Assembly: GCA_944376295.1 (NCBI GenBank)
Contig: CALWCE010000004.1
Location: 119,407 to 183,406, forward strand
DNA: 64,000 bases
Origin: an uncultured Clostridia bacterium
GTDB taxonomy: Bacteria; Bacillota; Clostridia; Christensenellales; Borkfalkiaceae
Direction: 5' to 3'
A model generated the notes under the pieces. That model had not been told where the DNA came from, ran no database searches, and saw only the letters and a list, made by a program, of their open reading frames with translations. Shown one piece after another: positions 14,849 through 26,051 of the stretch; position 1 is the stretch's first letter, and every line of letters begins with the position of its first letter. The position numbers were made by a program, and so were the translations under genes.

Positions 14849-17164
14849 TTACTCTTCTGCAAGCCTTATGACCGCAGTATAGATCTTCGACTTTTCGAGC
14901 TGCGTCTTCTGCCCGCGGATGATGCGGACGCGCCCCTCTCTGAGCTCGATGAGCCCCAGCTCCTCGAACACCGCGAACGCGAAGAGGAAGCGCTCTGCGC
15001 CGAAGCCGAGATAGTCCGCCCCTCTGCCCGCCTCTGCGGCGTCCATGCCTCTGAGCGTCCCTTCGGCGGCGCGGAGAGCGGAGAAGACTTCCGCCATGTC
15101 CGCCCGCGTATGCGGGAGCGAAGCGAGCCGTTCCCTGCCGCACAGGTCGGCGTTGGCGACGAGCCTTGCCCTGCCCGTGGGCAGAGCGACGACGGCGGGC
15201 GATTCCAGAAACACCACTTCGCGGTAGGCGGAAAGGTCGCAGTCGGGCGCAGGGGCGAGGAGCACCACGTTGGCGGCATTGCCCGACGAGAGGCGGAACA
15301 CCTCCGCGGGCAGCCCCTTGAGCGCGGGGAATCGGGCAAGCGTCCGCCTGTCGTAGGCGACGGCGGCGAGCCCGTAAGCGCAGTTTTTGCGCTCTTTTGC
15401 GATATACGCGTTGAGTTCTTCCTCCCCCATGCGCTCCACGGGGCGCTCCGCCCCCTCCCTGAGCGCGAGAAGACCCTCGTAAAAGGCTTCGCCGCCGATG
15501 TCTTCGCCCTCCGCGCCGTCGTAGACGACCGCCCGCACGAAGCCCTTGACGGACTCCTTGCCGCGGAAGCGGGAGACGTTGCATTCGAAGACGAGAGATT
15601 TGGGGATATCGCTCCTGAGGACCGGAAGGTCCTTCTCGCCCCAGAAATACATGAGCTCGAGCGCTTCGCCCGAGACGGCGATGTGCGGCGAGGCGGGTTT
15701 GACGGGAGACGCCTGCATCCTGCCCGTACGGCACACGAAGAGCGGGCGGCGGTTGCCCACGCCGAAGGGCTCCAGCGATTCGATCTCATAGGCGAGCCGC
15801 TTGGGGAACGCCCCCTCGATCTCCCCGCTGACGACGAGCGAAGGAATGAAATCTTCGCGCGTGTAATGGGCGCCGATATAGCTGTCAAGATCGCTTTTCA
15901 GCGCTTCAAAGCGGTCGGCGCGCACGTTGACGCCCGCCGCCTGCGCATGCCCGCCGAATTCTTCGATCTCGGAAGCACAGCTTTTGAGCGCCTCGAAGAT
16001 GTTGACCGCCTCGATGCTCCTTGCGGACCCCCGCAGCATATCGCCGCGTTTGACGAAGAGGAGCGCGGGGCGGGAAAATTCCTCCACGATGCGCGCCGCC
16101 ACGATGCCGATGAGCCCGGGGTGCCAGTCCTCGCCCTCCGCCATGACGACGTTCCCGTAAGCGCCCTCTGCGGCGATCTGCGCGCGCGCCCGCTCGTAGA
16201 GCTCGTCGCACAGCCGCTGGCGCTCCGAATTGTAATTGTTGAGAAGTTCGGCAAGGACGCGCGTCTCCTCCTCGTCCTCCGAAGTGAAGAGGCGGAGCGC
16301 GGCGTTGGCGTCCCCCATCCTGCCCGCCGCGTTGACGCGGGGCGCGAGCGTGAAGGCAAGCGTCTGCGACGTGACCTCCTGCGCCTTGCCCATCAGCGCC
16401 GAGAAGGCGGGGCGGGGACGGTTTTTGATGAGCTCCAGGCCCGCCGCCACGATGTCGCGGTTCTCGCCGAGGAGCGGCACGCTGTCCGCCACCGTCGAGA
16501 GCGCGCAGAAATCGAGGAGAGTATCCGCCTTCTCGCCGATGAGCGCGCGCGAAAGCTTGTAGGCAACGCCCGCGCCGCACAGGTTGTCGTAGGGATAGTC
16601 GTCCTTCAGTTTGGGGTTGATGCAGATGCAGTCGGGCAGCGTTTCGGGCAGCTCGTGATGGTCGGTGACGATGACATAGCAGCCCTGTTCCTTGATATAT
16701 TCGACTTCCGCCGCATTGGAGATGCCGCAGTCCACCGTGACGATGAGATCGGGCAGGAACTCGTCAAAAATGCGGTCGATGGCGCGCACCGAGAGCCCGT
16801 ATCCCTCCGCCCGCTCGGGAACATAGAGATAGGGCTCGATGCCGAACTCCTTCAATGCCCGCGAGAGGATGGAGACGGCGCCGATGCCGTCCGCGTCGTA
16901 GTCGCCGAAGACGGCGACCCGCCACTCTTCGCGCTTTGCCCGCTCTAAAAGCAGCACCGCCTCCTTCATGCCCTTCATGAGAAAGGGGGAGAGGAAATTC
17001 TGCTTGCCGGGGGAGAGGAAGCGCCGCATCTTCTCTTCGCTGTCCATGCCGCGGGCAAAGAGGATGCCCGCCGTCGTTTCGGTGACGCCCACCGCACGCG
17101 CAAGCTCCCCGACGCGTCTTTTTTCGTCGGGGGAAAATGTAAATTCGCGCACGATGCGTTTCAT
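14849..17164 (-). CDS. recJ: Single-stranded-DNA-specific exonuclease RecJ
   Basis: A 5'-3' single-strand exonuclease of 771 residues used in recombination and repair. The DHH phosphoesterase domain has AVFGDYDADGIGAVS near residue 85 and VTDHHELPE near 165; the DHHA1 part has GGHAQAAGVN. The OB-fold and the clostridial C-terminal region follow. ATG 17164 follows AAAGGAGAGAGC. rel follows after 27 bases, a neighbourhood common in Clostridia. A terminator lies between secF and recJ, so recJ-rel may be transcribed from its own weak promoter or by read-through. Confidence 0.95.
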   Translation of the reverse strand: MKRIVREFTFSPDEKRRVGELARAVGVTETTAGILFARGMDSEEKMRRFLSPGKQNFLSPFLMKGMKEAVLLLERAKREEWRVAVFGDYDADGIGAVSILSRALKEFGIEPYLYVPERAEGYGLSVRAIDRIFDEFLPDLIVTVDCGISNAAEVEYIKEQGCYVIVTDHHELPETLPDCICINPKLKDDYPYDNLCGAGVAYKLSRALIGEKADTLLDFCALSTVADSVPLLGENRDIVAAGLELIKNRPRPAFSALMGKAQEVTSQTLAFTLAPRVNAAGRMGDANAALRLFTSEDEEETRVLAELLNNYNSERQRLCDELYERARAQIAAEGAYGNVVMAEGEDWHPGLIGIVAARIVEEFSRPALLFVKRGDMLRGSARSIEAVNIFEALKSCASEIEEFGGHAQAAGVNVRADRFEALKSDLDSYIGAHYTREDFIPSLVVSGEIEGAFPKRLAYEIESLEPFGVGNRRPLFVCRTGRMQASPVKPASPHIAVSGEALELMYFWGEKDLPVLRSDIPKSLVFECNVSRFRGKESVKGFVRAVVYDGAEGEDIGGEAFYEGLLALREGAERPVERMGEEELNAYIAKERKNCAYGLAAVAYDRRTLARFPALKGLPAEVFRLSSGNAANVVLLAPAPDCDLSAYREVVFLESPAVVALPTGRARLVANADLCGRERLASLPHTRADMAEVFSALRAAEGTLRGMDAAEAGRGADYLGFGAERFLFAFAVFEELGLIELREGRVRIIRGQKTQLEKSKIYTAVIRLAEE

Positions 17165-17223
17165 GCTCTCTCCTTTGCGGCGCGGGCCGCACCCGAGGCG
17201 TTCTCTCCGCCCGTTTTTATGGA

Positions 17224-17252
17224 CAAAAAACGGCGGGGAAACCTCCCGCCGT
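17224..17252 (-). terminator. secDF terminator
   Basis: Minus strand ACGGCGGG/CCCGCCGT with a T-run, shortly after the secF stop and before recJ. Confidence 0.85.
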
Positions 17253-17269
17253 CTTCTCAGTCTTTCGAA

Positions 17270-18271
17270 TTATTCTTCGGCTTTTTCCGCCTTTTTCTTT
17301 CCGACGTAACGGCCTTTCTTGGCATTGCTGCGATCGTCCAGCTTCTTCATGGGAAGATAGAGCGCGGGCCCGAGCACCAGCGACGAATATGCGCTGACGG
17401 CAAGGGGGAACAGCAGAGGCAGGAAGAACGCTCTCGTTCCCGCGGCAGCCACGGCGCCGACGACGACGAACACCGCCGCAAGCGCTGCGATCACGCAGAG
17501 CACCGCCTTACAGGAAGCCTTGCCGCATTCGTTCACGGCATCCTCCGCGTCCATCGTGCGGAATGCGGGATCTTTGAACATCTCGCGCATCTTCATGCAC
17601 TGCACCATCCAGAGAAGGAGGGAAATGACCGCTGCCGCCGCCGCAAACAGAAGGAGCGTCGCAAACGCAACGGGGATGCGGGTGATCGCAAGGAGGGCAA
17701 GCGTCAGAAGGACGTCATGCACGGTGAGGCAAAGCCCCGTGAGCGCACGGCCCCAGCCAAAGCGGAACCCGATATAGACGAGCACCACGACCGCCGCAAC
17801 GGCAAGCGCGACTGCGCCGCGCCATGCGGGCTCCCCGAAGAAGAGCGCCGCGCCCTGCGTGCGGACGACGATATAGACGTCGGCGCCCGCAAATTCACCG
17901 GCGATCACGCTCTCGACGGCGTCCTGCGCCGAGCGGAGCGCATCGGCGGACGTGTCCTCCGCGAAGAGATAACGCACCGTCATGTCGCCCGTCGAAGCAA
18001 GCGAGGAGCTGTCGATCGCGGGAGCGGCTTCCGACTTCTTTTCGTAGCCGATCCCGAGGGACTCGAAGGTATCTTCGCAGATCTCCTCCACCCGCTCTTC
18101 GCCGCCCGCGATGGTGACGACCGCGTCATAAGTCACTTCGAAGCTCTTGCCCGCCTGCGCGTCGTAGTTGAACCCGAAGAGAGCGAAGAGCACGATGCCC
18201 GCGATGAGGATGACGGCGGAGATCGCCAAGAATATGGGAAGTTTCTTTACGGTGTAAAAATGCTTAGTCAT
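17270..18271 (-). CDS. secF: Protein translocase subunit SecF
   Basis: Membrane subunit of 333 residues that, with SecD and YajC, helps the SecYEG channel using the proton gradient. The usual layout is visible: a short cytoplasmic start, a first helix (IFLAISAVILIAGIVLFALF), a periplasm-type loop of about 100 residues, then five helices from about residue 160. VLVYIGFRFGW and LTGLCLTVHDVLLTLALLAI match the SecF core with its conserved aspartate-like position. Its start overlaps the 3' end of secD by eight bases. Confidence 0.93.
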   Translation of the reverse strand: MTKHFYTVKKLPIFLAISAVILIAGIVLFALFGFNYDAQAGKSFEVTYDAVVTIAGGEERVEEICEDTFESLGIGYEKKSEAAPAIDSSSLASTGDMTVRYLFAEDTSADALRSAQDAVESVIAGEFAGADVYIVVRTQGAALFFGEPAWRGAVALAVAAVVVLVYIGFRFGWGRALTGLCLTVHDVLLTLALLAITRIPVAFATLLLFAAAAAVISLLLWMVQCMKMREMFKDPAFRTMDAEDAVNECGKASCKAVLCVIAALAAVFVVVGAVAAAGTRAFFLPLLFPLAVSAYSSLVLGPALYLPMKKLDDRSNAKKGRYVGKKKAEKAEE

Positions 18272-19757
18272 CTTCTTCCACCTCCTCTCTCTTGAAGCGG
18301 CAGAACTTTGCCTTATCCTTTGCGAAAGGCATCATGATATACCACAGGAACCGGCCGACCGCCAGCGCGCACAGCCCGGAGAAGAACATCCCGATGCCGA
18401 GCGTAAAGGCGAACACCGAAAGTTCGGTGAGTGCAATGAAGTAAGTGATGAATCCGAGGGCTGCAAGCACGATGTGCGCGTCGAAGATATGCCAGAAGCA
18501 CTTCTTATAGCCCGACTTGACGGCAAACGTCATCGTCTTGCCCGCCGCGAACTCCTTGCGCACATATTCGTAAGCCGCCGCTTCCGAAACGCTCAGCGCG
18601 ACCGCCCCGAAGAGGACCGCGAGCACCGAGCCCACCCCGAGCGTCAAAAAGTCGATCGACCAGATGCACAGCGTCATCGCAATGAGATAGACGAGCAGCG
18701 TGTAAAGGTGCGCGAACCCGAGACGTCCGTAACGGACGAAGAAGAACACCGCCGAACCCGCAAGCAGCACGCCGAGAGCGATATAGAGCATGGTCAGCGC
18801 ATTGCTGCCGTAGCCCGCGCGCTCCTCGGAGATCTCGCCCACCGAAAAAGTGAGGTCCTGCTCCGTTCCCGACGAAAGCGCCGTATCGAGCACGGTCGCC
18901 ACGAGCAGGGAAGAATCTTCGTCGTAAGAACCGCTGATATACAGCGAACTCTGATCGATCTGTTCGCTGACGCTCAGCGTGATGAGAGGTTCTCCGCCGA
19001 TGTTGAAGTAGATATAGGAGCTCGTCGCCCCTTCCGTCGCTTCGGCGATCGCCTCCCTGCCTTCATCCGTCATATCGAGGATGACATAGGAAACGCCGCT
19101 CGCCGTGCGGCTCGAGATCTTCTTGATATAGTAGCTTGCAGGCTGCTCCGTGCCGCGCTGCGCGGGGATGATGGTCTCCGCACTCGCTTCATCCGAACCG
19201 AAGCTCACCGTAAGTTCGCCCATGCGGCCGAGATGATCGAATGCCGCGCCCGCGACATAATAGGACGCGGGCAGGAACACGCCCACCGTGTAGTCGTTCA
19301 CGACGCGCACGCTCGCGCCCGGAAGATGCAGCCGTTCGAGGCGCTCTTCGAGCACAGAGACGGCACGGGAAAAATCTTCCTTGAAGCTCTCGCTCACATT
19401 CTCGCCGTCGAGCACCGTCTCCTTCTCAAGGTAGATGGCGCCGTCCGCATAAGCCTGATAGTCAGCCTCGAACTCTTCCTTCTCGTCTTCGGCTGCCGCC
19501 GCGAGGTCGTTCTCGTAATCTCTCCCGGAGATGACCCCTTCGGGATAAAGGACGGCGCTGTAACCGCCGCCGACGTACTCCGTCTCCCCGATGAGGTACC
19601 CGCCGAGATCGGCGTCCTTCTCCGCAATGCCCAGAATAGAATTAAAATAATTTAATCCGTTGCCGTCGCAAGGAAAGGGCACGAAGCATACCACGCATAA
19701 AACGGCGATCACGATGGTGATCAGAGTCAGAACGATCGCCGATTTTACCTTGCCCAT
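18264..19757 (-). CDS. secD: Protein translocase subunit SecD
   Basis: Membrane subunit of 497 residues, partner of SecF. It has an N-terminal helix (SAIVLTLITIVIAVLCVVCFV), a large extracytoplasmic region (about 35-330) and five C-terminal helices from about 335. The extracytoplasmic part is diverged: the first half holds an acidic stretch (AAAEDEKEEFEADY). RLERLHLPGASVRVVNDYTV is the recognisable P1 motif. ATG 19757 follows GGAGGCAACA. A consensus promoter and a leader hairpin lie just upstream. The separate secD and secF genes, not fused, are typical of many Clostridia. Confidence 0.9.
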   Translation of the reverse strand: MGKVKSAIVLTLITIVIAVLCVVCFVPFPCDGNGLNYFNSILGIAEKDADLGGYLIGETEYVGGGYSAVLYPEGVISGRDYENDLAAAAEDEKEEFEADYQAYADGAIYLEKETVLDGENVSESFKEDFSRAVSVLEERLERLHLPGASVRVVNDYTVGVFLPASYYVAGAAFDHLGRMGELTVSFGSDEASAETIIPAQRGTEQPASYYIKKISSRTASGVSYVILDMTDEGREAIAEATEGATSSYIYFNIGGEPLITLSVSEQIDQSSLYISGSYDEDSSLLVATVLDTALSSGTEQDLTFSVGEISEERAGYGSNALTMLYIALGVLLAGSAVFFFVRYGRLGFAHLYTLLVYLIAMTLCIWSIDFLTLGVGSVLAVLFGAVALSVSEAAAYEYVRKEFAAGKTMTFAVKSGYKKCFWHIFDAHIVLAALGFITYFIALTELSVFAFTLGIGMFFSGLCALAVGRFLWYIMMPFAKDKAKFCRFKREEVEEDD

Positions 19758-19784
19758 TGTTGCCTCCTGTCATGTGTGAAGGCC

Positions 19785-19846
19785 TTTCCGCAAGTGCGGA
19801 AAAACCCCGTCTTGTTCATTATATAAGTTTTGCCTTTCGCCGTCAA
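19785..19846 (-). promoter_or_regulatory. secDF promoter and leader hairpin
   Basis: Minus strand TTGACG (19841-19846), 17 bases, TATAAT (19818-19823). A perfect inverted repeat TTTCCGCA/TGCGGAAA (19785-19802) lies in the leader between the start site and secD; it could be a regulatory hairpin or the weak terminator of some earlier transcript. Confidence 0.7.
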
Positions 19847-19876
19847 GCCGAAACGCGCCGCTTTTTCGTATTTTTG

Positions 19877-21184
19877 TTATTTTTCACGACATTTCCGAGC
19901 CGCCAGAATGTGCATCGCGCACTCGATGCGCTTCTTCATCATGGCGCACGTCATGGCGTAAGGCTCCTCGATATCGCCGTTGTAATGGTAGTTGTTGGCG
20001 CTGCACCCGCCCGAGCAGATGAACTTCGCAAAGCAGTTTTCGCACTTCTTGCGCGTGAAGAGGCAGCTCCCCGCGAATTTGGAGCGGATATTTTCGTCGA
20101 GCGTGCCTTCAAAGACGTTGCCCATCTTCCACTTTTGATCCCCCGCGAACTGGTGGCAGGGATAGATGTCGCCGCTCGGGACGACGGAGAAGTACTCGTT
20201 CCCCGCGCCGCAGGCGGAAACACGCTTAGAAAGGCAGGGCCCGCCCTCGAGGTCGATGTTGAAGTGGAAGAAGTTGAAGCCTTCCCCCTTCTCCTCGCGC
20301 TCCAAATACGCCTCGCAGAGGTTTTCGTACTCCTTCTCGATGCGGGGAAGGTGCTCTTCCTTGATCTGCAATTCGGGGATGTCGGTGACGACGGGCTCCA
20401 TCGAAATGGAATCGAACCCCTGATCGGCAAGGAACAAAACGTCTTTTGCAAAGTCGAGGTTTTTCGCCGTGAACGTGCCGCGGACGTAGTAATGCTTGTC
20501 CCCGCGCGAACGCACGAACTTTTTGATCTTTTCAATGACGAGATCGAAGCTCCCCTTGCCGTTCACCGTCTTTCTGACGGCATCGTGTACTTCGGGGCGG
20601 CCGTCCAGCGAGAGGACGACGTTCTCCATCTCCTCGTTGAAGAACTTGATGGTCTCGTCGTCGAGAAGGAGGCCGTTGGTCGTCGTCGTGAAAAGGAAGC
20701 GCTTGCCGAGCTTTGCAGCCTGCTCTTTGGCGTAATAGACGGTATCTTTGACGACGCCGAGGTTCATCAGGGGCTCGCCGCCGAAGAAGTCGACTTCGAG
20801 CACCTTCCGTTTCCCGCTCTCTCTGAGCAGAAAGTCGATGGCGGCAAACGCCGTCTCGCGGCTCATCACTTCGCGCTTGGAGTGATACGCGCCTTCGTCG
20901 GCAAAGCAGTACTTGCAGCGCAGGTTGCAGTCGTGCGAGACGTGCAGGCACAGCGCCTTGACCTCATGGCTCTTCATGGGGTAAGCCTTGACTTCTTCCT
21001 TATATAATAAGCCCTGCTCTTTGAGCGCTTCCGCGTCCTCGAGGATGGCTTTGAGCTCTTCGTCCGAAACGTCCGTCGTATCGCCCTCTAAAACGCGCGC
21101 CGTCTTTTCGTCGCACTCATGAAGGGAACCGCTGCCGACGTCGTAGATATAATAATGGTCGTGATAGGAAAAAATGTGGATCAT
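19877..21184 (-). CDS. scfB: SCIFF peptide maturase (radical SAM, SPASM)
   Basis: Radical SAM enzyme of 435 residues expected to install thioether cross-links in the six-cysteine SCIFF peptide encoded just upstream. The 4Fe-4S site is CNLRCKYC with cysteines at 86, 90 and 93; an N-terminal region of about 65 residues fits a peptide-recognition domain. The C-terminal SPASM part holds the auxiliary-cluster cysteines (SACGAGNEYFSVVPSG, YPCHQFAGDQ, CENCFAKFICSGGCSANN). The gene lies 136 bases after the peptide gene, with a hairpin between. Pairing with the peptide makes the call firm; the product's role in the cell is unknown in general. Confidence 0.93.
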   Translation of the reverse strand: MIHIFSYHDHYYIYDVGSGSLHECDEKTARVLEGDTTDVSDEELKAILEDAEALKEQGLLYKEEVKAYPMKSHEVKALCLHVSHDCNLRCKYCFADEGAYHSKREVMSRETAFAAIDFLLRESGKRKVLEVDFFGGEPLMNLGVVKDTVYYAKEQAAKLGKRFLFTTTTNGLLLDDETIKFFNEEMENVVLSLDGRPEVHDAVRKTVNGKGSFDLVIEKIKKFVRSRGDKHYYVRGTFTAKNLDFAKDVLFLADQGFDSISMEPVVTDIPELQIKEEHLPRIEKEYENLCEAYLEREEKGEGFNFFHFNIDLEGGPCLSKRVSACGAGNEYFSVVPSGDIYPCHQFAGDQKWKMGNVFEGTLDENIRSKFAGSCLFTRKKCENCFAKFICSGGCSANNYHYNGDIEEPYAMTCAMMKKRIECAMHILAARKCREK

Positions 21185-21264
21185 GTTGTTCTTCTGCGGC
21201 TAAGCCGCGCCTGTACGTTCCGCCCCGCTCCCGCGCGGCGGCATGTTTTTGACATGGAAACAAA

Positions 21265-21286
21265 GGAGCAACGCTGCCGCTGCTCC
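21265..21286. other. Hairpin between SCIFF and its maturase
   Basis: GGAGCA and TGCTCC separated by 10 bases. On the plus strand six Ts follow, but no plus-strand gene is there. On the minus strand TTTGTTT follows, a weak tail. It could reduce maturase transcription relative to the peptide. Confidence 0.45.
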
Positions 21287-21320
21287 CCGTTTTTTGCTCG
21301 TCTGAAAACAAAGCGAAAGA

Positions 21321-21473
21321 TTATCTCTTTTCGATCTTGCTTTCTCTCGTCACGCGCTCGCACGACTGGTTGCCGACCGTGCAGCTCGTCTTGCAGGCGG
21401 ACTGGCAGGTGCTCCTGCACTCGCCGCAGCCCGTCACCTTTCTTTCCTGAGGTCTTGCGATGGTCTTGATCAT
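21321..21473 (-). CDS. scfA: SCIFF six-cysteine ranthipeptide precursor
   Basis: A 50-residue precursor peptide, too short for many gene finders. I start at ATG 21473 (MIKTIARPQERKVTG) because GGGAGAT lies seven bases upstream and family members begin the same way. Six cysteines at 16, 19, 23, 27, 31 and 38 give the SCIFF spacing (C-x2-C-x3-C-x3-C-x3-C-x6-C), in GCGECRSTCQSACKTSC. After the last cysteine there are 12 more residues rich in R, K and E; many SCIFF peptides end within a few residues. It has its own promoter, and the maturase gene follows. Confidence 0.95.
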   Translation of the reverse strand: MIKTIARPQERKVTGCGECRSTCQSACKTSCTVGNQSCERVTRESKIEKR

Positions 21474-21503
21474 AGTGTCATCTCCCGAGGTGATTTTTTC
21501 TCT

Positions 21504-21532
21504 ATTATAGCGGATGGCAAGAAATTTTGCAA
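21504..21532 (-). promoter_or_regulatory. SCIFF promoter
   Basis: Minus strand TTGCAA (21527-21532), 17 bases, TATAAT (21504-21509). The start would be about 25 bases before the ATG. The element overlaps the region just after the upstream membrane-protein gene. Confidence 0.7.
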
Positions 21533-21540
21533 CCTTTTTT

Positions 21541-21918
21541 TTATTCTTTCCGCAATTTCCTCCCCGCAGCCGCCCCACCGCCGCCCGCAAGCACGCACAA
21601 AAGGACGTCTAAGCAAAAGAGCGGCGAAAAGCGGAAGCCCCCGATGAGCCCGAAGAGGAGCGTCGTGAGAAGCAGGAACAAAAGCCCCGCTGCCATGCCC
21701 TTGAAGAGCGCGCGCTCCCCGCGCACCGTAAGGAGCGGGAAGACGAACGCCGCCGCCGTCTTCAGCACAAGGTTGGAGACGATGATGCTCGCCTCCGGGA
21801 GCGCATATGCCCTGACGAAGACGGCAAGAAGCGCCTCCGACAAAAGGCAGAACACCGTCGCAAGCGCCGAAGAAAGCCCCACCTCTTTTGCAGCCGTCTT
21901 CCAAAAGTTTTCGTGCAT
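21541..21918 (-). CDS. TIGR04086-type membrane protein
   Basis: Four-helix membrane protein of 125 residues from ATG 21918 (MHENFWKTAAKEVG), chosen because GGAGG lies five bases before it; an ATG six codons further upstream is possible. Hydrophobic stretches include GLSSALATVFCLLSEALLAV and LLFLLLTTLLFGLIGG. Uncharacterised proteins of this family sit between yajC and the SCIFF genes in many Clostridia, as here. Function unknown. Confidence 0.75.
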   Translation of the reverse strand: MHENFWKTAAKEVGLSSALATVFCLLSEALLAVFVRAYALPEASIIVSNLVLKTAAAFVFPLLTVRGERALFKGMAAGLLFLLLTTLLFGLIGGFRFSPLFCLDVLLCVLAGGGGAAAGRKLRKE

Positions 21919-21961
21919 CCCATCCTCCGCGGGCAAAACTATGCCTTTTGCGGAGAAAAAA

Positions 21962-21992
21962 CCTCCGCACCCTGTTCTAAGGTATGCGGAGG
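21962..21992 (-). terminator. yajC terminator
   Basis: Minus strand CCTCCGCA/TGCGGAGG with a 15-nt loop, then TTTTTT, 18 bases after the yajC stop. Confidence 0.85.
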
Positions 21993-22009
21993 CAAAACGT
22001 TCTATGAAT

Positions 22010-22507
22010 TTACTTTTCTTCCTTTTCTTCGGCGGGCTCGCTCTTTTCTTCCACGGGCTCCTCGCGGGCGGGAACGGGAGCGGGGACTTCGCCCGACTTC
22101 TTTGCCTTCTTTTCGGCTTCTTCCGCTTTTCTCCTTGCCTCGGCCTCTTCCCTCGCGATCTGCGTGGGACCCTTGGCGTCCGTCTGCGCGATGAGCTCCT
22201 TGTCCATCTTGATATAGGACTTGCCCGCCGTCTCGCTGCCCGTCTCCATGATGATGGTGTTGTCGTCGCACACTTCGACGACGATGCCGCAGATGCCGCC
22301 CGCCGTCTTCACCTTATGGCCGGGGCGGATCGCCTCGAGCTGTTCGGTGTACTCCTTCTGACGCTGCTTGTTCTTCCTGCCCGAAAATACCATCCAGACG
22401 ACGAAAATGACGACAACGACGCCGAGGACGATATACATCATCCAGGGATTGCCCGTCGCCGCAGGCTCGTTACCCGTTGCCGCATCTGCTAAAAGGCTCC
22501 AAAACAT
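22010..22507 (-). CDS. yajC: Preprotein translocase subunit YajC
   Basis: Single-span membrane protein of 165 residues, accessory to SecDF. One helix at about 22-42 (WMMYIVLGVVVVIFVVWMVF) is followed by the conserved RKNKQRQKEYTEQLEAIRPG and VKTAGGICGIVVEV. The C-terminal 50 residues are an acidic and lysine-rich tail (EEAEARRKAEEAEKKAKK and EEKSEPAEEKEEK) longer than in short homologues. It has its own promoter (22546-22574) and terminator. Confidence 0.93.
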   Translation of the reverse strand: MFWSLLADAATGNEPAATGNPWMMYIVLGVVVVIFVVWMVFSGRKNKQRQKEYTEQLEAIRPGHKVKTAGGICGIVVEVCDDNTIIMETGSETAGKSYIKMDKELIAQTDAKGPTQIAREEAEARRKAEEAEKKAKKSGEVPAPVPAREEPVEEKSEPAEEKEEK

Positions 22508-22545
22508 AAGCCGTTACACTCCTTGTTCTTAAAATTTCCTTTCAG

Positions 22546-22574
22546 ATTTTACCCGTTTTGAGGAATTTTGGCAA
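22546..22574 (-). promoter_or_regulatory. yajC promoter
   Basis: Minus strand TTGCCA (22569-22574), 17 bases, TAAAAT (22546-22551). Confidence 0.65.
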
Positions 22575-22658
22575 GCGTTTTGAAAGCGCTTTTGCCTTTT
22601 CACTCAGATTTCATGCGCGAAGGGGCGCGAACGGAAGCGGAACCGCCCGAAAAACGCG

Positions 22659-24912
<2,254 letters not shown>

Positions 24913-24974
24913 GGTGTTTTACCTGAGACTTGACCGTTTGCGCCGCCCCTTTCGGCAGACGCGGAGCGGGGGGC

Positions 24975-26039
24975 TCAATCGTTGAAGAAGGAGAGCTGCT
25001 TGCCGTTCTCCGCGCTTTCGGGGGGCGTGACACCCATGTGCTCGTAGCCGCCTTTGAGGCAGACGCGGCCGCGCGGGGTGCGGGCGATGAACCCGAGCTG
25101 CAGAAGATAGGGTTCGTAGACGTCTTCGATGGTATTGACGTCCTCGTTGACGGTGGCGGCGAGCGTTTCGAGCCCCGCGGGACCGCCGCGGAACTTTTCG
25201 ATGAGCGCCCTCAGATAGCTGCGGTCGATCTCATCGAGCCCCAGCTCGTCGATCTCCATCCGGGAAAGAGCGGCGCGCGCCGAATCGCGCGTCACCGTAT
25301 CCCCGCCCGACACGGCGGTGAAGTCGCGCACGCGCTTCAAAAGGCGGTTGGCGATGCGCGGCGTGCCGCGGGAACGGCGGGCGATCTCCAGGCTCCCCTC
25401 CTCCTCGATGGCGATGCCCAGCGTCTTCGCGGAGCGCGCCACGATGCGCTGCAGTTCGGAAGGGAGATACATTTCGAGGCGGCACAAAATGCCGAAGCGG
25501 TCGCGCAGGGGCGCGGAGAGCATCCCCGCGCGCGTCGTCGCCCCCACGAGGGTGAAACGCTTGAGCGGGAAGCGGATGCTGCGCGCCGAAGGGCCCTTGC
25601 CCACGATGATATCGAGCGCGTAGTCCTCCATCGCGGAATACAAGATCTCCTCCACCGTATGGTTGAGGCGGTGGATCTCGTCGATAAAGAGGACGTCGCC
25701 GTCGTTGAGATTGGTGAGGATGGCGGCAAGATCGCCCGAGCGCTCGACGGCGGGCCCCGAGGTCAGCTTGATCTGCGCCCCCATCGTGTTCGCGATGATG
25801 TGCGCGAGCGTCGTCTTCCCGAGCCCGGGCGGGCCGTATAATAAGACATGATCGAGCGCCTCCCCGCGCGCTCTGGCGGCAGCCATATAGACGGAGAGAT
25901 TGTGCTTTACCTTGTCCTGCCCGACGTAGTCCTCCATCGTCTTGGGGCGGAGGACGTTCTCCTCGAGGTCGTATTCGCTCTTGGTGCTCGAGAGCAGCCT
26001 GTCCCCGAACTCTTCCAATGCATCGGTATCGTCAAACAT
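24975..26039 (-). CDS. ruvB: Holliday junction branch migration helicase RuvB
   Basis: AAA+ motor of 354 residues that drives branch migration with RuvA. Walker A is [20 protein letters not shown], Walker [13 protein letters not shown], sensor 1 [10 protein letters not shown] with the arginine finger region RDRFGI, and a C-terminal winged helix (about 260-330). ATG 26039 follows AAAGGAGGGCGCTC. It follows ruvC and ruvA in one operon. Confidence 0.97.
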   Translation of the reverse strand: MFDDTDALEEFGDRLLSSTKSEYDLEENVLRPKTMEDYVGQDKVKHNLSVYMAAARARGEALDHVLLYGPPGLGKTTLAHIIANTMGAQIKLTSGPAVERSGDLAAILTNLNDGDVLFIDEIHRLNHTVEEILYSAMEDYALDIIVGKGPSARSIRFPLKRFTLVGATTRAGMLSAPLRDRFGILCRLEMYLPSELQRIVARSAKTLGIAIEEEGSLEIARRSRGTPRIANRLLKRVRDFTAVSGGDTVTRDSARAALSRMEIDELGLDEIDRSYLRALIEKFRGGPAGLETLAATVNEDVNTIEDVYEPYLLQLGFIARTPRGRVCLKGGYEHMGVTPPESAENGKQLSFFND

Positions 26040-26051
26040 GAGCGCCCTCCT

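Noticed and set aside
14615-16948. 777-residue open frame opposite recJ and the end of rel
   Set aside because: It runs antisense across two confident genes and has no recognisable domain.
21265-21295. Plus-strand terminator in the SCIFF region as evidence of a plus-strand gene
   Set aside because: No plus-strand gene or promoter lies before it; the T-run after the hairpin is probably incidental or serves the minus-strand hairpin.
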